Source of the DNA: UBA1444 sp964601085
GTDB lineage: Bacteria > Bacillota > Negativicutes > UBA1444
Direction of reading: 5' to 3'
NCBI GenBank assembly: GCA_964601085.1
Contig: CAZRLN010000009.1
Coordinates: forward strand, 9,960 to 73,959
Length of the DNA stretch: 64,000 nucleotides
In this document: in pieces, positions 9,023-17,826 of the stretch
How positions within the stretch are numbered: the first letter of the stretch is position 1
Layout: each line of letters starts with the position of its first letter
Made by a program: the position numbers and the translations under genes
Notes under the pieces: model-generated
Database searches by the model: none
The model's input: only the letters and a program-made list of their open reading frames with translations
What the model was told of the DNA's origin: nothing

Positions 9023-9478
9023 GTGGCACGGATACAAAAAATCCTGGTGGCGTATGATGGGTCGACCCAGAGCAAGGAAGCATTGGATTGGGCAATTGAT
9101 TTAGGCATGGCAAACAAAGCACAGATCTGTGTGGCCAAGGTGATCGAGGCGATGTCCATCGGCGAAATGAGCACTCTGTATGAAGCGGGATCCAGTGACG
9201 ACTTGGTTGCCTATATTGAGGAAGTCAAAGAAACGGACCGCAAATTATTGGAGGAAGCCATTGCAACTGTTGGCCAGCGGCAAGGCGTGACGATCACGAC
9301 GGCCTTGTTGAACGGCAATATCGCAGCGGCGCTTATCAGGTATGCCAAGGAAAACGGCATGGATATGATCGTCGCCGGCACCAAAGGGCATGGCGTTCTG
9401 GAAGGACTGCTGATGGGCAGCGTAACCCGCAATCTGGTCAGCCTGTCGCCGATTCCGGTTTTGGTTGTCAAAGACTGA
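9023..9478 (+). CDS. Universal stress protein, ATP-binding UspA type
   Basis: 151 residues, from GTG at 9023 behind GGGGAGG at 9007-9013; an ATG at 9021 is out of frame. It begins KILVAYDGSTQSKEALDWA and ends PIPVLVVKD, the usual UspA fold ends. The nucleotide-binding signature G-2x-G-9x-G-S is complete in GTKGHGVLEGLLMGS, so it should be of the ATP-binding class. It is monocistronic between its own extended -10 promoter and a strong terminator. It is a cytosolic stress protein with no specific partner indicated. Confidence 0.93.
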   Translation: MARIQKILVAYDGSTQSKEALDWAIDLGMANKAQICVAKVIEAMSIGEMSTLYEAGSSDDLVAYIEEVKETDRKLLEEAIATVGQRQGVTITTALLNGNIAAALIRYAKENGMDMIVAGTKGHGVLEGLLMGSVTRNLVSLSPIPVLVVKD

Positions 9479-9565
9479 CGCGCGTGGTTAGAAAAATTGA
9501 ATTTTTTTCGACATGGGTATTGGGCAGGTTGAAGCCGATCTTCAATCTGCCTTTTATTGTGAAAC

Positions 9566-9615
9566 AAAGGGGCTGGCTCACAGCAGGTTAACAACCTGTT
9601 TGAGCCAGCCCCTTT
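9566..9615. terminator. Bidirectional terminator between uspA and cheV
   Basis: Perfect 15-bp inverted repeat (AAAGGGGCTGGCTCA and its complement) with a smaller CAGGTT/AACCTG hairpin inside the loop. It sits between two convergent genes, A-rich on one side and T-rich on the other. Confidence 0.85.
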
Positions 9616-9644
9616 ATATAGGTATCTGGTGAGAGAGCAGCGCG

Positions 9645-10550
9645 TTATTCCATTGCTATTTTTTGATCCACTATGCCAATCAATTGCTCGATTTCTGGTT
9701 TGGTAATCTGCGCAAAAGCGCCGAGTGCCTGACCCTTTAGACGCATTTCCTCATTGATCAGCGAGGAAAAAATCACAACTGGCAAATCTTTTAGCCGCGG
9801 ATGGCTTTTTATGCGTTTGGTCAAATGATGGCCGTCCATTTGCGGCATTTCAATATCGGTGATGATCATCTGAAGCGTATCGGTAATCGGAGCTTCTTTT
9901 TCCGCCAGTTCCTCCAGCTTGTTCCAGGCTTCCTGACCATTTTCGTTGCTGATCGTGTTATAGCCGGCTGTGTGCAGGGTGCTGAGCAACAAATCCCTCA
10001 GCATACGGGAATCTTCCGCAATCAGAATGGTTTTTTTCTGTCGGAGCTTGACTAAGTCCGGTGTAGATACGGGAATGGCTGTCATTTTTTTATTCATTTC
10101 GGGGTTGACGTCCGCCAGTATCTTTTCAAAATCCAGCAGGATAATCATGCGTTCCGGCATTTTTACGATGCCAACTACCAGGTCCGATCCGGAGATGCTC
10201 GGCGCCGGTTCCATCTGGGTCCAGGAAATGCGGTGAATGCGGTATACGGCATCGACTTTGAAGCCGACATGAAAGTTGTTAATTTCACAGACGATGATTT
10301 TGAAATCGTCCGAAGTTGGCGGAGCTTTCAGGGCTCGGGCCAGATTGACCAAAGGCATAACCCGGGACCGCAACGTAAAAACTCCGTCCAGGTTAGGATG
10401 CGATTTGGCAATAAAGGTAACCGGCACAGCATTGATGACTTCCCGGACCTTAGCCACGTTCAGTCCGTAATAGACGCCACCGACCGAAAACTCGATAATT
10501 TCAAACTCATTGGTCCCAGATTCCAGCAAAATTCCTTTACTGTCTTCCAT
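9645..10550 (-). CDS. cheV: Chemotaxis coupling protein CheV (CheW-receiver fusion)
   Basis: 301 residues, ATG behind GGGAGGCG. Residues about 15-155 form a CheW domain (EFSVGGVYYGLNVAKVREVI, MPLVNLARAL). Residues about 170-300 form a receiver domain with AEDSRMLRD and phospho-acceptor Asp in MIITDIEMPQMDG, plus the conserved Thr/Lys region (VVIFSSL, ITKPE). CheV couples chemoreceptors to CheA, and its phosphorylation tunes adaptation. No other core che gene adjoins it, but CheX-type phosphatases occur at 36.4-37.7 kb. Confidence 0.94.
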   Translation of the reverse strand: MEDSKGILLESGTNEFEIIEFSVGGVYYGLNVAKVREVINAVPVTFIAKSHPNLDGVFTLRSRVMPLVNLARALKAPPTSDDFKIIVCEINNFHVGFKVDAVYRIHRISWTQMEPAPSISGSDLVVGIVKMPERMIILLDFEKILADVNPEMNKKMTAIPVSTPDLVKLRQKKTILIAEDSRMLRDLLLSTLHTAGYNTISNENGQEAWNKLEELAEKEAPITDTLQMIITDIEMPQMDGHHLTKRIKSHPRLKDLPVVIFSSLINEEMRLKGQALGAFAQITKPEIEQLIGIVDQKIAME

Positions 10551-10628
10551 AATTCGCCTCCCACAATCCCGATTGCATTCTACTTACATAAATAAATTCG
10601 TGTAGGTAAGGCAAAATCCTCTTTTTGC

Positions 10629-13600
10629 CTAATGATTCGGATCGCCGGGAGTACCCGGGGGAGTGTGCGGATAGACCTTGAACCAGGTGGCGTACATGAC
10701 GGGAAGGACCAAAAGAGTCAGTACGGTTGCGCCGAAAAGACCTCCGGCAATGGCAATGGCCATCGGTCCCCAGAAGGTGCTGGGGATAAGCGGCGCCATG
10801 CCGAGAATGGCGGCGGCGGCGGTCAGCATGATGGGGCGGAAGCGCAGGACTGCGGAATCGATGATGGCATTCCAGGGAGCTTGCCCTTCGGCGATATGTT
10901 TTTCAATCTGATCGATCAGAATAACTGAGTTGCGGATAATCATGCCGCCCAAGGCCAGAATGCCGAGTTCGGCGACAAACCCGATGGGCTTGAAGGTTGC
11001 CAGCATCAACAGCGTGACACCGATAATGCCGAGCGGCGCAGTCAGCAATGTCAGCAGCATGAGCGAAACGCGCTGCAACTGCAGCATGAGCAAAAAGACA
11101 ATGACCAGGATCATAATGGGAACGGGCTGCATGAGAAAGCCAATCGATTTGCCGCTGTTCTCCAGGGAACCGCCAATATCGATCCGAAAGCCGGGCGGTA
11201 AACTGTTTCGCAACGAAGACAGTTCGGCATAAACTTTTTTCGTGGCATCGTTGCCGGTGATACCGTTTTTGATTTCGGCCTGCACCGTGATGGTCGGCTT
11301 CAGATTGCGCCGCCAGATCAAGCCTTCTTCGCTGTCGTAGCTGATTTTCGCAATTTGGCTGAGCGGGACGAATTTTCCGCCGCCGATATGGATCGGCAAA
11401 TCCTTGACCCGGGACAGATCCTTGCGATCCTGGGGATTCATCCGGAAGACGATGGCAACGGTCTTATCTTCCTGCCGAAATTCGGCGATGGCGGCGCCGG
11501 ACAACTGCATTTGCAGGCTTGTGGCGAGGGTTTGATTGTCGATGCCGAGCATGCGGGCCTTATCTTGGTCGACCATCAGGCGCATGATTTTGTCCTTTTC
11601 GTTCCAATCCAGATTGACGTCGGCAAGATAGGGTTGCGCCGCCATGACTTCGCTCACTTTGTGGGCGATCTGGCGCGTCTGCTCGTGATCGACGCCGCTG
11701 ACCCGGAGCATCACCGGATACGGGGACGGGGGACCCGTCTGCAACAATTTAACATGGCTGCGAACTTCAGAGAATTTTTCGGCCAACAGGGTCGATATCT
11801 TTTCCTGAAGCCGATTTCGTGACGTCAAATCTTTGGCGACAAACACAAACTGGGCATAGTTGCTGTTGGGCAAGGTCGGATCACTGGTCAGCACAAACCG
11901 GGGAGCGCCTTCGCCGACATGATAGCTGAAACTGGCCAGATCCGGATCGCTTTCAAATTCTTTGGCAAAACGATCGGCTTGCGCTTGCGTGGCCCGAATG
12001 GCCGCTCCTTCCGGCAGGGTCATCTCTACCAGGACTTCCTTACGCAGGGAAGGCGGGAAGAATTCCTGCCGGATAAACTGAAAAAGAAACAGGGAACCCA
12101 AAAAGCAACCGGCCGTCAACGCGAGAACCAACTTTCGCCGTTGCAGGCACCAGGTCAGGATGCGGCGGAATAGTCGGTAGAACTTGGAATCATACACGTC
12201 ATGTTCCGGGTTGTGGTTTTCTTTCGGTTTGATCAGCAGAAAACCGAGAAGCGGTGTTACAATGACGGAGGTCAGCCAGGACAGGACGAGGGCAATCGTA
12301 ATCACTGTGAAAAGAGTGCTGGAAAACTCCGCTGCATTGCCTTTGGCAAAGCCGATGGGGATGAAGCCGGCGCAGGTGATCAACGTGCCGGTCAGCATGG
12401 GAAATGCGGTTGCGGTATAGGCGTAACAGGCCGCTTCATATCGGCCCCAGCCCTGCTCCAGTTTGACCGACATCATCTCAATGGCGATAATGGCGTCATC
12501 CACCAACAGGCCCAACGAAATGATCAATGCGCCGAGAGATACCTTGTGCAGATCGATGCCGAGCACCTTCATGCAGGCGAACACTCCGGCCAGTACCAAG
12601 GGGATGCAGAGCGCCACCACGATGCCGGTGCGCAGGCCGAGACTGACGAAACTCACCAGCAGAACGATGATTACCGCCTCAATCAGCGACTTGACGAATT
12701 CGCCGATGGATTCCTCGACGATTTCCGGCTGATTCGAGACTTGGTTGATTTCCAGGCCCAATGGCAGGTCGGTTTTGATTCTCGCAATGGTCTTTTCCAG
12801 GTCATCGCCCAGTTTGAGAATATTGCCGCCTTTGTCCATGGACAGGGCAATGCCGACGGCCGGTTTGCCGTTGAAGAACATCATCGGATCCGGCGGGTCG
12901 ACAAAGCCGCGGGTTACAGTGGCGATATCGCCGAGGCGAAACGTCCGCCCGGCGGCCCGTACCGGAATTTTTCGCACGTTTTCGATGCTTTCGAACATGC
13001 CGCTGACCCGAAGATAAACATTGTCCGAAGTAGTTTCAACCATTCCGGAGGCGGTCATGGCGTTTTGCGTTTTGATGGCGGCAATCAACAGATTGGGATC
13101 GATCCCCATTTGGGAAAGCTTACTGCTTTCCATTTCGATAAATATTTTTTCCGCCTGAACGCCGACTAGCTGCACTTTTTTTACATTGGGGATTCCCAGC
13201 AGCGTCCGCCGGATGGTTTCCGCCTGGACCCGCAAATCTTCGTAACTGAAGCCGTCGCCGGTCAGGGCATAGATGGAGCCGAACACATCGTCAAACCGAT
13301 CATTGAAGAATGGGCCCATTACTCCGCTGGGCAAAGTGGGCTTGATATCGCTCACCATGTTGCGAACTTCCAGCCAGGTGGGGCGGACGTCTTTTTCCGG
13401 CGTGCTTTCCTTCAGGATGACATAAATGATGGATTGCCCGGGTTGGGAATAACTCTTTAGGTAATCGATTCCGGGAGTATCTTGCAGTTTCTTCTCAATT
13501 TTATCGGTAACCTGTTCTTCTACTTCCCGGGCACTGGCGCCCGGCCACGCCACCGACACGACCATCTGGCGGATGACAAAATCAGGATCCTCCATGCGTC

Positions 13601-13706
13601 CCAGTTGCCGGTAAGAGAAAATACCGGCCAAAAAAATCATGGCAATGGTGAAGTAGACAAATTCCTTGTGCCGAAACGCTAATTCGGTGAGATTGAATTT
13701 CTTCAA
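10629..13706 (-). CDS. RND-family efflux permease (HAE1/AcrB-like)
   Basis: 1025 residues, typical length, from a TTG start behind AGGTG that overlaps the stop of the adaptor gene by four bases. Twelve membrane segments are arranged as helix 1, a large periplasmic loop, helices 2-7, a second loop, and helices 8-12. The proton-relay Asp pair is present in LGLLVDDAIIAIEMM. N-terminal features such as GAS in VAWPGASAREVEEQV are typical. It forms the inner-membrane pump of a tripartite drug or metabolite exporter. No outer-membrane channel gene is adjacent, so a TolC-like protein must be encoded elsewhere. Confidence 0.95.
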   Translation of the reverse strand: MKKFNLTELAFRHKEFVYFTIAMIFLAGIFSYRQLGRMEDPDFVIRQMVVSVAWPGASAREVEEQVTDKIEKKLQDTPGIDYLKSYSQPGQSIIYVILKESTPEKDVRPTWLEVRNMVSDIKPTLPSGVMGPFFNDRFDDVFGSIYALTGDGFSYEDLRVQAETIRRTLLGIPNVKKVQLVGVQAEKIFIEMESSKLSQMGIDPNLLIAAIKTQNAMTASGMVETTSDNVYLRVSGMFESIENVRKIPVRAAGRTFRLGDIATVTRGFVDPPDPMMFFNGKPAVGIALSMDKGGNILKLGDDLEKTIARIKTDLPLGLEINQVSNQPEIVEESIGEFVKSLIEAVIIVLLVSFVSLGLRTGIVVALCIPLVLAGVFACMKVLGIDLHKVSLGALIISLGLLVDDAIIAIEMMSVKLEQGWGRYEAACYAYTATAFPMLTGTLITCAGFIPIGFAKGNAAEFSSTLFTVITIALVLSWLTSVIVTPLLGFLLIKPKENHNPEHDVYDSKFYRLFRRILTWCLQRRKLVLALTAGCFLGSLFLFQFIRQEFFPPSLRKEVLVEMTLPEGAAIRATQAQADRFAKEFESDPDLASFSYHVGEGAPRFVLTSDPTLPNSNYAQFVFVAKDLTSRNRLQEKISTLLAEKFSEVRSHVKLLQTGPPSPYPVMLRVSGVDHEQTRQIAHKVSEVMAAQPYLADVNLDWNEKDKIMRLMVDQDKARMLGIDNQTLATSLQMQLSGAAIAEFRQEDKTVAIVFRMNPQDRKDLSRVKDLPIHIGGGKFVPLSQIAKISYDSEEGLIWRRNLKPTITVQAEIKNGITGNDATKKVYAELSSLRNSLPPGFRIDIGGSLENSGKSIGFLMQPVPIMILVIVFLLMLQLQRVSLMLLTLLTAPLGIIGVTLLMLATFKPIGFVAELGILALGGMIIRNSVILIDQIEKHIAEGQAPWNAIIDSAVLRFRPIMLTAAAAILGMAPLIPSTFWGPMAIAIAGGLFGATVLTLLVLPVMYATWFKVYPHTPPGTPGDPNH

Positions 13707-14821
13707 TTCTTTTCACCTGCCAGACGAACCTTTTGCCCTTCCTTTAGCTTATGCACTCCGGCCGTGATCACAACGTCATTGTTGGCCAGGCCCTCCAGCA
13801 CCTGAACGGAGCTGTCGCCGAAAGCGCCCAGCTTGACGGGCCGCAGGCGGACAGTATCATCCTTGACGATCCAAACGGAGGGGGCAGAGCCTGTTTGATA
13901 AATGGCGGAGAGCGGAACCAGCACCGAGGGTTGCGAGCCGGCGGCGGCGATACTGACGCTGGCCGTCATTCCGAGTTTTAGTTCCAGCGGCGGATTGATG
14001 AGCTGGATCCGCACTTTATAGGTTCGGGATGTTTTGTCGGCAATCGGCGCCATTTCCCGGACCGATCCCTCGACGACCCGATTGGGCAGGGCCCAGAAGG
14101 TCACCTGGATTTTGCTGGCGTTCCGGATTGTTTCGTACCGGTTTTCCGGCGCTTCCATTTCGATTTCCAGTTCCCCGTCCTGTACCAGGGTGAGGATCGT
14201 CTGCCCGGCGGCTACAACCTGACCCGCTTCGGCATTGATGTTGGAGATCACGCCATCGCTGGGGGCGCGCAAGGCGGTATAGCCGAGCTGGTTCGACCCC
14301 TGGGCGTATTGGGCGGAGGCTTGGCGGGCCGCAGCAACGGCGGCGGCATGGGCATTGACATATTGATCATATACGGCGCGGCTGACGGCGCCTTCTTCAA
14401 ACAAAGCACGATAGCGGGTCAGGTTGCTTTCCGCCAGTGTCAATTGCGACTGTGCGGCGGCGACTTGCGCCGCCGTGATATTTACGGTTTGTTGGACATC
14501 TTTGGGATCGATCTCCATCAAAACATCGCCGGTTGAAACCTTACTTCCCAATTCCACGTTACGGCTGGTGATTTTTCCGCTGACCTGGAACGCCAGCGCC
14601 CTTTCAAAACGGCCCCGGACTTCACCGGAATATATGGCGGCCAAATCGGCATTATTCAGTTTGATCGTCGTTGACCGAACCCGGGGCGGCTGTTCCGGTT
14701 CGGCTTTTTTTGCGGAAAAGCCGAAAAAAACTGCGGATCCGGCGATCGCCAGAACCAGAAATAATGCGACGATGATCGATTTTTTATTGGTGAGAACGGT
14801 GTCTTTCAGGTTCATTTCCAT
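13703..14821 (-). CDS. Periplasmic adaptor (membrane fusion protein) of RND pump
   Basis: 372 residues from ATG behind GGAGG. It has one N-terminal membrane anchor (about 15-34). A split lipoyl domain follows (ALAFQVSGKITSRNVELGSKV and later RAPSDGVISNINAEAGQVV) around an alpha-hairpin rich in Ala and Gln. A beta-barrel and membrane-proximal domain close the protein. It links the RND permease to an outer-membrane channel. It is co-transcribed with the tetR-family gene 15 bases upstream and translationally coupled to the permease. Confidence 0.95.
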   Translation of the reverse strand: MEMNLKDTVLTNKKSIIVALFLVLAIAGSAVFFGFSAKKAEPEQPPRVRSTTIKLNNADLAAIYSGEVRGRFERALAFQVSGKITSRNVELGSKVSTGDVLMEIDPKDVQQTVNITAAQVAAAQSQLTLAESNLTRYRALFEEGAVSRAVYDQYVNAHAAAVAAARQASAQYAQGSNQLGYTALRAPSDGVISNINAEAGQVVAAGQTILTLVQDGELEIEMEAPENRYETIRNASKIQVTFWALPNRVVEGSVREMAPIADKTSRTYKVRIQLINPPLELKLGMTASVSIAAAGSQPSVLVPLSAIYQTGSAPSVWIVKDDTVRLRPVKLGAFGDSSVQVLEGLANNDVVITAGVHKLKEGQKVRLAGEKN

Positions 14822-14836
14822 GATTCCTCCACTTGC

Positions 14837-15421
14837 CTATTTTTTTACCAATGCGTGATAGAAAAAGTCGACCAATGCTTCTGTATAAAAACCTTGTTTT
14901 TCTTTTTCCGCATCGAACGGAATGGTTCGCATATAACTGAAGGACTGAAACAAGCGAAACCCGATATAGGCAGCGATCTCGCCGTTGACATCCGGCCGGA
15001 TTCGGCCGCGCTGCTTCCCATCCTCAATGATGTCGTTGATGATTTCGATTAGATGCTCCGTGATCAATAGGGTGGATTTGCCATTCAACATCGCGGAATA
15101 CAGGGCATAATCGTTTTTCAGCAGACGTGTCAGGAAAATATCTTCACTGAAATAAGCGATGGCGGTACGCAACAATTGCAGCAATCGTTCCAACGGATCA
15201 TCGACTTCTCCCATGCGAGCCAGAATGTTCGCCAGATCTTGACGACCTTCCCGATCGATTAGAGAATCGAAGAGATGCTGCTTGTCATGGAACCGCTCGT
15301 AAAGAGTCCGCTTGGAAATCTTGCAGTCACGGCTGATTTCGTCCATGGTTGTTTTTTGAAAACCCAATCGGTCAAACCGGCTTTTGGCCCGGTCCAGAAT
15401 CATATTGTCAATACCGTCCAT
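14837..15421 (-). CDS. TetR-family transcriptional regulator of the efflux operon
   Basis: 194 residues. The start was set at the ATG at 15421 because AAAGGAG lies just upstream; eight more codons are possible but have no ribosome site. The N-terminal helix-turn-helix (FDRLGFQKTTMDEISRDCKISKRTLYERF) is canonical TetR. The C-terminal ligand-binding domain is variable. It is first in the operon tetR-adaptor-permease, so autoregulated repression relieved by a pump substrate is the usual model. Confidence 0.93.
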   Translation of the reverse strand: MDGIDNMILDRAKSRFDRLGFQKTTMDEISRDCKISKRTLYERFHDKQHLFDSLIDREGRQDLANILARMGEVDDPLERLLQLLRTAIAYFSEDIFLTRLLKNDYALYSAMLNGKSTLLITEHLIEIINDIIEDGKQRGRIRPDVNGEIAAYIGFRLFQSFSYMRTIPFDAEKEKQGFYTEALVDFFYHALVKK

Positions 15422-15454
15422 GCAATTCTCCTTTCCCATGTACACTTAAAAACT

Positions 15455-15483
15455 ATTATAGTATTTTAGTTTTCAAATCACAA
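15455..15483 (-). promoter_or_regulatory. Sigma-A type promoter of the tetR-efflux operon
   Basis: On the minus strand TTGTGA (15478-15483) and TATAAT (15455-15460) are separated by 17 bases. They lie about 34 bases upstream of the tetR ATG. Confidence 0.7.
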
Positions 15484-15511
15484 GCGATTTCATCCGGGTT
15501 TAGACAAAATG

Positions 15512-15557
15512 CGAAAAGACCGGAGACGCTTTCGACAAAGCATCTCCGGTCTTTTCG
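15512..15557 (-). terminator. Strong terminator-like hairpin after the small gene
   Basis: Perfect 15-bp stem (CGAAAAGACCGGAGA and its complement, 16-base loop). It lies between the stop of the 46-residue gene at 15593 and the tetR promoter, and is T-rich within the distal arm on the minus strand. Confidence 0.7.
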
Positions 15558-15592
15558 AAATATCGTGAATGGCGGAAGGGGCTCGGGAAGAG

Positions 15593-15733
15593 TTACCGAT
15601 ACGAGAAATAGATGCGGGCGATTGACTGCGCCGTGTCGCTGGCAAGGGCATGAACGGCAAGTTGTGGAGCTTGAATGTACTCGCTGACTCGTTCCATAAG
15701 GCCACCTTTTTTGAAATAGTGTCGGCATTTCAT
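15593..15733 (-). CDS. Small 46-residue protein, function unknown
   Basis: A short frame of 46 codons ending in TAA. It was chosen because a textbook AGGAGG ribosome site sits nine bases before the ATG, and because it has its own terminator hairpin downstream. The product starts MKCRHYFKKGGLMERVSEYI and ends IYFSYR. It is basic at the N-terminus, has no membrane helix, and I do not recognise it. It is divergent from a marR gene across a 24-bp perfect palindrome, which makes it a likely target of that repressor. A peptide or a leader for an RNA are both possible. Confidence 0.6.
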   Translation of the reverse strand: MKCRHYFKKGGLMERVSEYIQAPQLAVHALASDTAQSIARIYFSYR

Positions 15734-15766
15734 CGCACTGTTCCTCCTAAAATAATATTTGTCTGT

Positions 15767-15790
15767 AAATTATTTGCATGCAAATAATTT
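15767..15790. promoter_or_regulatory. 24-bp perfect palindrome, probable MarR operator
   Basis: AAATTATTTGCATG continues into its own complement with no spacer (24 of 24 positions). It lies 34 bases upstream of the small gene start and about 140 bases upstream of marR. Palindromes with a TTGCATGCAA-type core are common operators for MarR proteins. Confidence 0.72.
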
Positions 15791-15929
15791 GTATGATTAA
15801 ATTATAACAAAAAGAACTCCATTGTCAATATGCACCGCCAAAGATTGAAAAACAACATTGCGTTCCGTATGATACAACGGATAAAATAGTAGCATTAGAA
15901 AATATTGGCGGACAAAATAAACGGTGGGG

Positions 15930-16370
15930 ATGTGGAAGCTCGATATGCTCGATATTTTTGATAGTGTATGTATTCTGCTTGCAAAAGCGGAACAAAAACA
16001 TTTCCAGTTTACGAAAAAGATTTTGGATGAACGGGGCTTGGGGATCACTCCCGGACAGTTGATTGTTTTATATACGTTGTATAAACAAGACGGCGAGTCG
16101 ATCACCGACCTGGGCAAGCGTTGTTTCCTGGACAATTCCACGCTGACGGGCCTGATTGACCGGCTGGAACGATTGAAACTGGTGTCCCGCGTGGCGGTGC
16201 CCGGCGACCGACGGGCTTATTCGATTTTTCTGACCGAAGAAGCGGTGGCAATGCGGGGACAGGTGATCGATGTAATGGATTTTGTAGCGCGGACGATGCT
16301 GGCGGGTTGCAGTAGCCGTGAAATTGCCTGTTTTCAAAAGGTGTTGCAGAACATTTTTGAAAAGTTGTAG
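15930..16370 (+). CDS. MarR-family transcriptional regulator
   Basis: 146 residues from ATG 15930; a GTG six bases earlier and an ATG at 15945 are alternatives, and no start has a clear ribosome site. The winged helix is evident: LTPGQ-like GITPGQLIVLYTLY, then SITDLGKRCFLDNSTLTGLIDRLERLKLVSR and the wing VPGDRRAYSIFLTEE. It probably controls the divergent small gene, itself, and perhaps the DMT exporter 90 bases downstream. Which ligand it senses is not shown. Confidence 0.9.
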   Translation: MWKLDMLDIFDSVCILLAKAEQKHFQFTKKILDERGLGITPGQLIVLYTLYKQDGESITDLGKRCFLDNSTLTGLIDRLERLKLVSRVAVPGDRRAYSIFLTEEAVAMRGQVIDVMDFVARTMLAGCSSREIACFQKVLQNIFEKL

Positions 16371-16460
16371 CGATAAACTGACCGTTCTGCTTTTGCATGA
16401 CGGCAGGTGAGTTTTTCAGCCGAGGTTAACGTATTGTTAAAAGTGTTGGGGATTGAGTAA

Positions 16461-17327
16461 ATGAAAAAATATCTGGGACCGTTATATCTAACCTTGGCCG
16501 CCAGTATCTGGGGCGGCGTCTATGTAGTCAGCAAGGTTGTTCTGGCTGTTCTGCCAGCCTTGGAGCTGATATGGATCCGTTACGTGATCGCTTTGGCGGC
16601 GTTAGGACTGTTTGCTCGAATTAAGGGGGAGTCCTGGCATATTCCGCGCCAATCCCTGCCAATGGTCATTCTGATCGGGATCGTGGGTTATTTTATTTCC
16701 ATTTGGGCGCAGTTTGCCGGAACGCACTTGTCGTCGGCGCAGATGGGGTCGGTGATAACCGCTGCAACGCCGGCATTCATGGTGATCTTTGCCCGCCTGT
16801 TGCTCCATGAGCCGATAACGGCAAAAAAAGCGATTTCGTTGGTACTGGCGACGGCTGGTGTTCTATGTATTGTCGGCGTTGGCGAGATGGGAGACGCGAC
16901 GCGGCTTGGCGGTTTGATTTTGGGAGTGGCGGCCATCACTTGGGCATTGATGTCGGTACTGGTAAAAAAAATACCAGCTGAATGTTCTCTGATTATTGTC
17001 ACAACGTACGCAATCTTTGCCGCAACGTTGGCAATGACGCCATTGGCTGTTAGGCAGATGCAGCCGGAGCATTTGCAGGTGATCTTCCGGCCGGATATTT
17101 TGGCCGGAATCTTATATATCGGCATTATTTCCACCGCTGGTGCTTTTTACTTTTGGAACAAGGGCCTTCAGATGGTGGATGCCGGCACGGGCGGATTGTA
17201 TTTTTTCTTTCAGCCTTTGGTTGGGACGCTGTTTGGGTGGATCTTTCTGGGCGAGCAAGTCGGTTGGACCTTTTGGTTGGGATCGGCCCTGATCTTTGCG
17301 GGTGTGATTTTAGTCATCCGGGAATAA
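16461..17327 (+). CDS. DMT-superfamily (EamA) transporter
   Basis: 288 residues with ten predicted membrane helices in two EamA repeats (about 5-140 and 150-287). The first helix contains AASIWGGVYVVSKVVL and the last repeat contains TAGAFYFWNKGLQ, typical of the family. These proteins export amino acids, metabolites or drugs through the cytoplasmic membrane. It follows marR on the same strand and ends in a good terminator, so it may be in the MarR regulon. Confidence 0.9.
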   Translation: MKKYLGPLYLTLAASIWGGVYVVSKVVLAVLPALELIWIRYVIALAALGLFARIKGESWHIPRQSLPMVILIGIVGYFISIWAQFAGTHLSSAQMGSVITAATPAFMVIFARLLLHEPITAKKAISLVLATAGVLCIVGVGEMGDATRLGGLILGVAAITWALMSVLVKKIPAECSLIIVTTYAIFAATLAMTPLAVRQMQPEHLQVIFRPDILAGILYIGIISTAGAFYFWNKGLQMVDAGTGGLYFFFQPLVGTLFGWIFLGEQVGWTFWLGSALIFAGVILVIRE

Positions 17328-17373
17328 GTGGATGAATCTCTGAAACAAGTTATCAACCAGCACTATTGGAATG

Positions 17374-17408
17374 AAAAATCCGACCTCTGAAACGAGGCGG
17401 ATTTTTTT
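17374..17408 (+). terminator. Terminator after the DMT transporter
   Basis: Stem AAAAATCCG/CGGATTTTT plus inner CCTC/GAGG with one bulged A and a TGAAAC loop, ending in a run of seven T. Confidence 0.9.
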
Positions 17409-17482
17409 ATGCGATTAGTGAACGGCCTTGGAGCATTCAACTGACAGGATACGATGAAAAGATAGTTAACTCAAGAGTTAAA

Positions 17483-17558
17483 TGATAATATATTTCATTT
17501 TATCATTGACACTAAATGGCTTTTGCGCTAGTATAAAAACAAATGAAAAATATTATCA
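17483..17558 (+). promoter_or_regulatory. feoAB promoter with two Fur-like boxes
   Basis: Promoter TTGACA (17506-17511), 17-base spacer, TAGTAT (17529-17534). Two 7-1-7 Fur-type boxes flank it. TGATAATATATTTCA (17483-17497) has a perfect left half. TGAAAAATATTATCA (17544-17558) has a perfect right half. An AATGATAA...TTATCATT repeat (17481-17507) touches the -35. Iron-dependent repression of feoAB is the expected role. Confidence 0.8.
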
Positions 17559-17583
17559 TTAATTCGTGAATAGGGGTGGTCGC

Positions 17584-17826
17584 ATGAATAAAACATTGGC
17601 GATGATGCAACCTGGTGAAACCGGGGTCATCACGAGGGTTAATGGTACTGGACCAATAAAGCGGCGGATCGTCGATATGGGCTTGGTGGCCGGAACCGAG
17701 ATTGGTGTGTTGAAATTGGCGCCACTGGGCGATCCAATGGAAATAAAGGTGAAAAACTTCAATTTGTCCCTGCGAAAAGCGGAGGCGTCAACCATTGACG
17801 TGAATTCGACGGGAGGGAAAGAATAA
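17584..17826 (+). CDS. feoA: Ferrous iron transport accessory protein FeoA
   Basis: 80 residues from ATG 17584, six to nine bases after AGGGGTGGT; a GTG six codons upstream is less likely. It is a small SH3-like FeoA domain: LAMMQPGETGVITRVNG, IKRRIVDMGLVAGTEIGVL, DPMEIKVKNFNLSLRK. It supports the FeoB iron channel at the membrane. Its stop overlaps the feoB start by one base (TAATG), which indicates translational coupling. Confidence 0.95.
   Translation: MNKTLAMMQPGETGVITRVNGTGPIKRRIVDMGLVAGTEIGVLKLAPLGDPMEIKVKNFNLSLRKAEASTIDVNSTGGKE

Noticed and set aside
12201..13169. 322-codon plus-strand frame inside the RND permease gene
   Set aside because: His/Gln/Asp-rich antisense shadow of a clear RND permease; no start signal.
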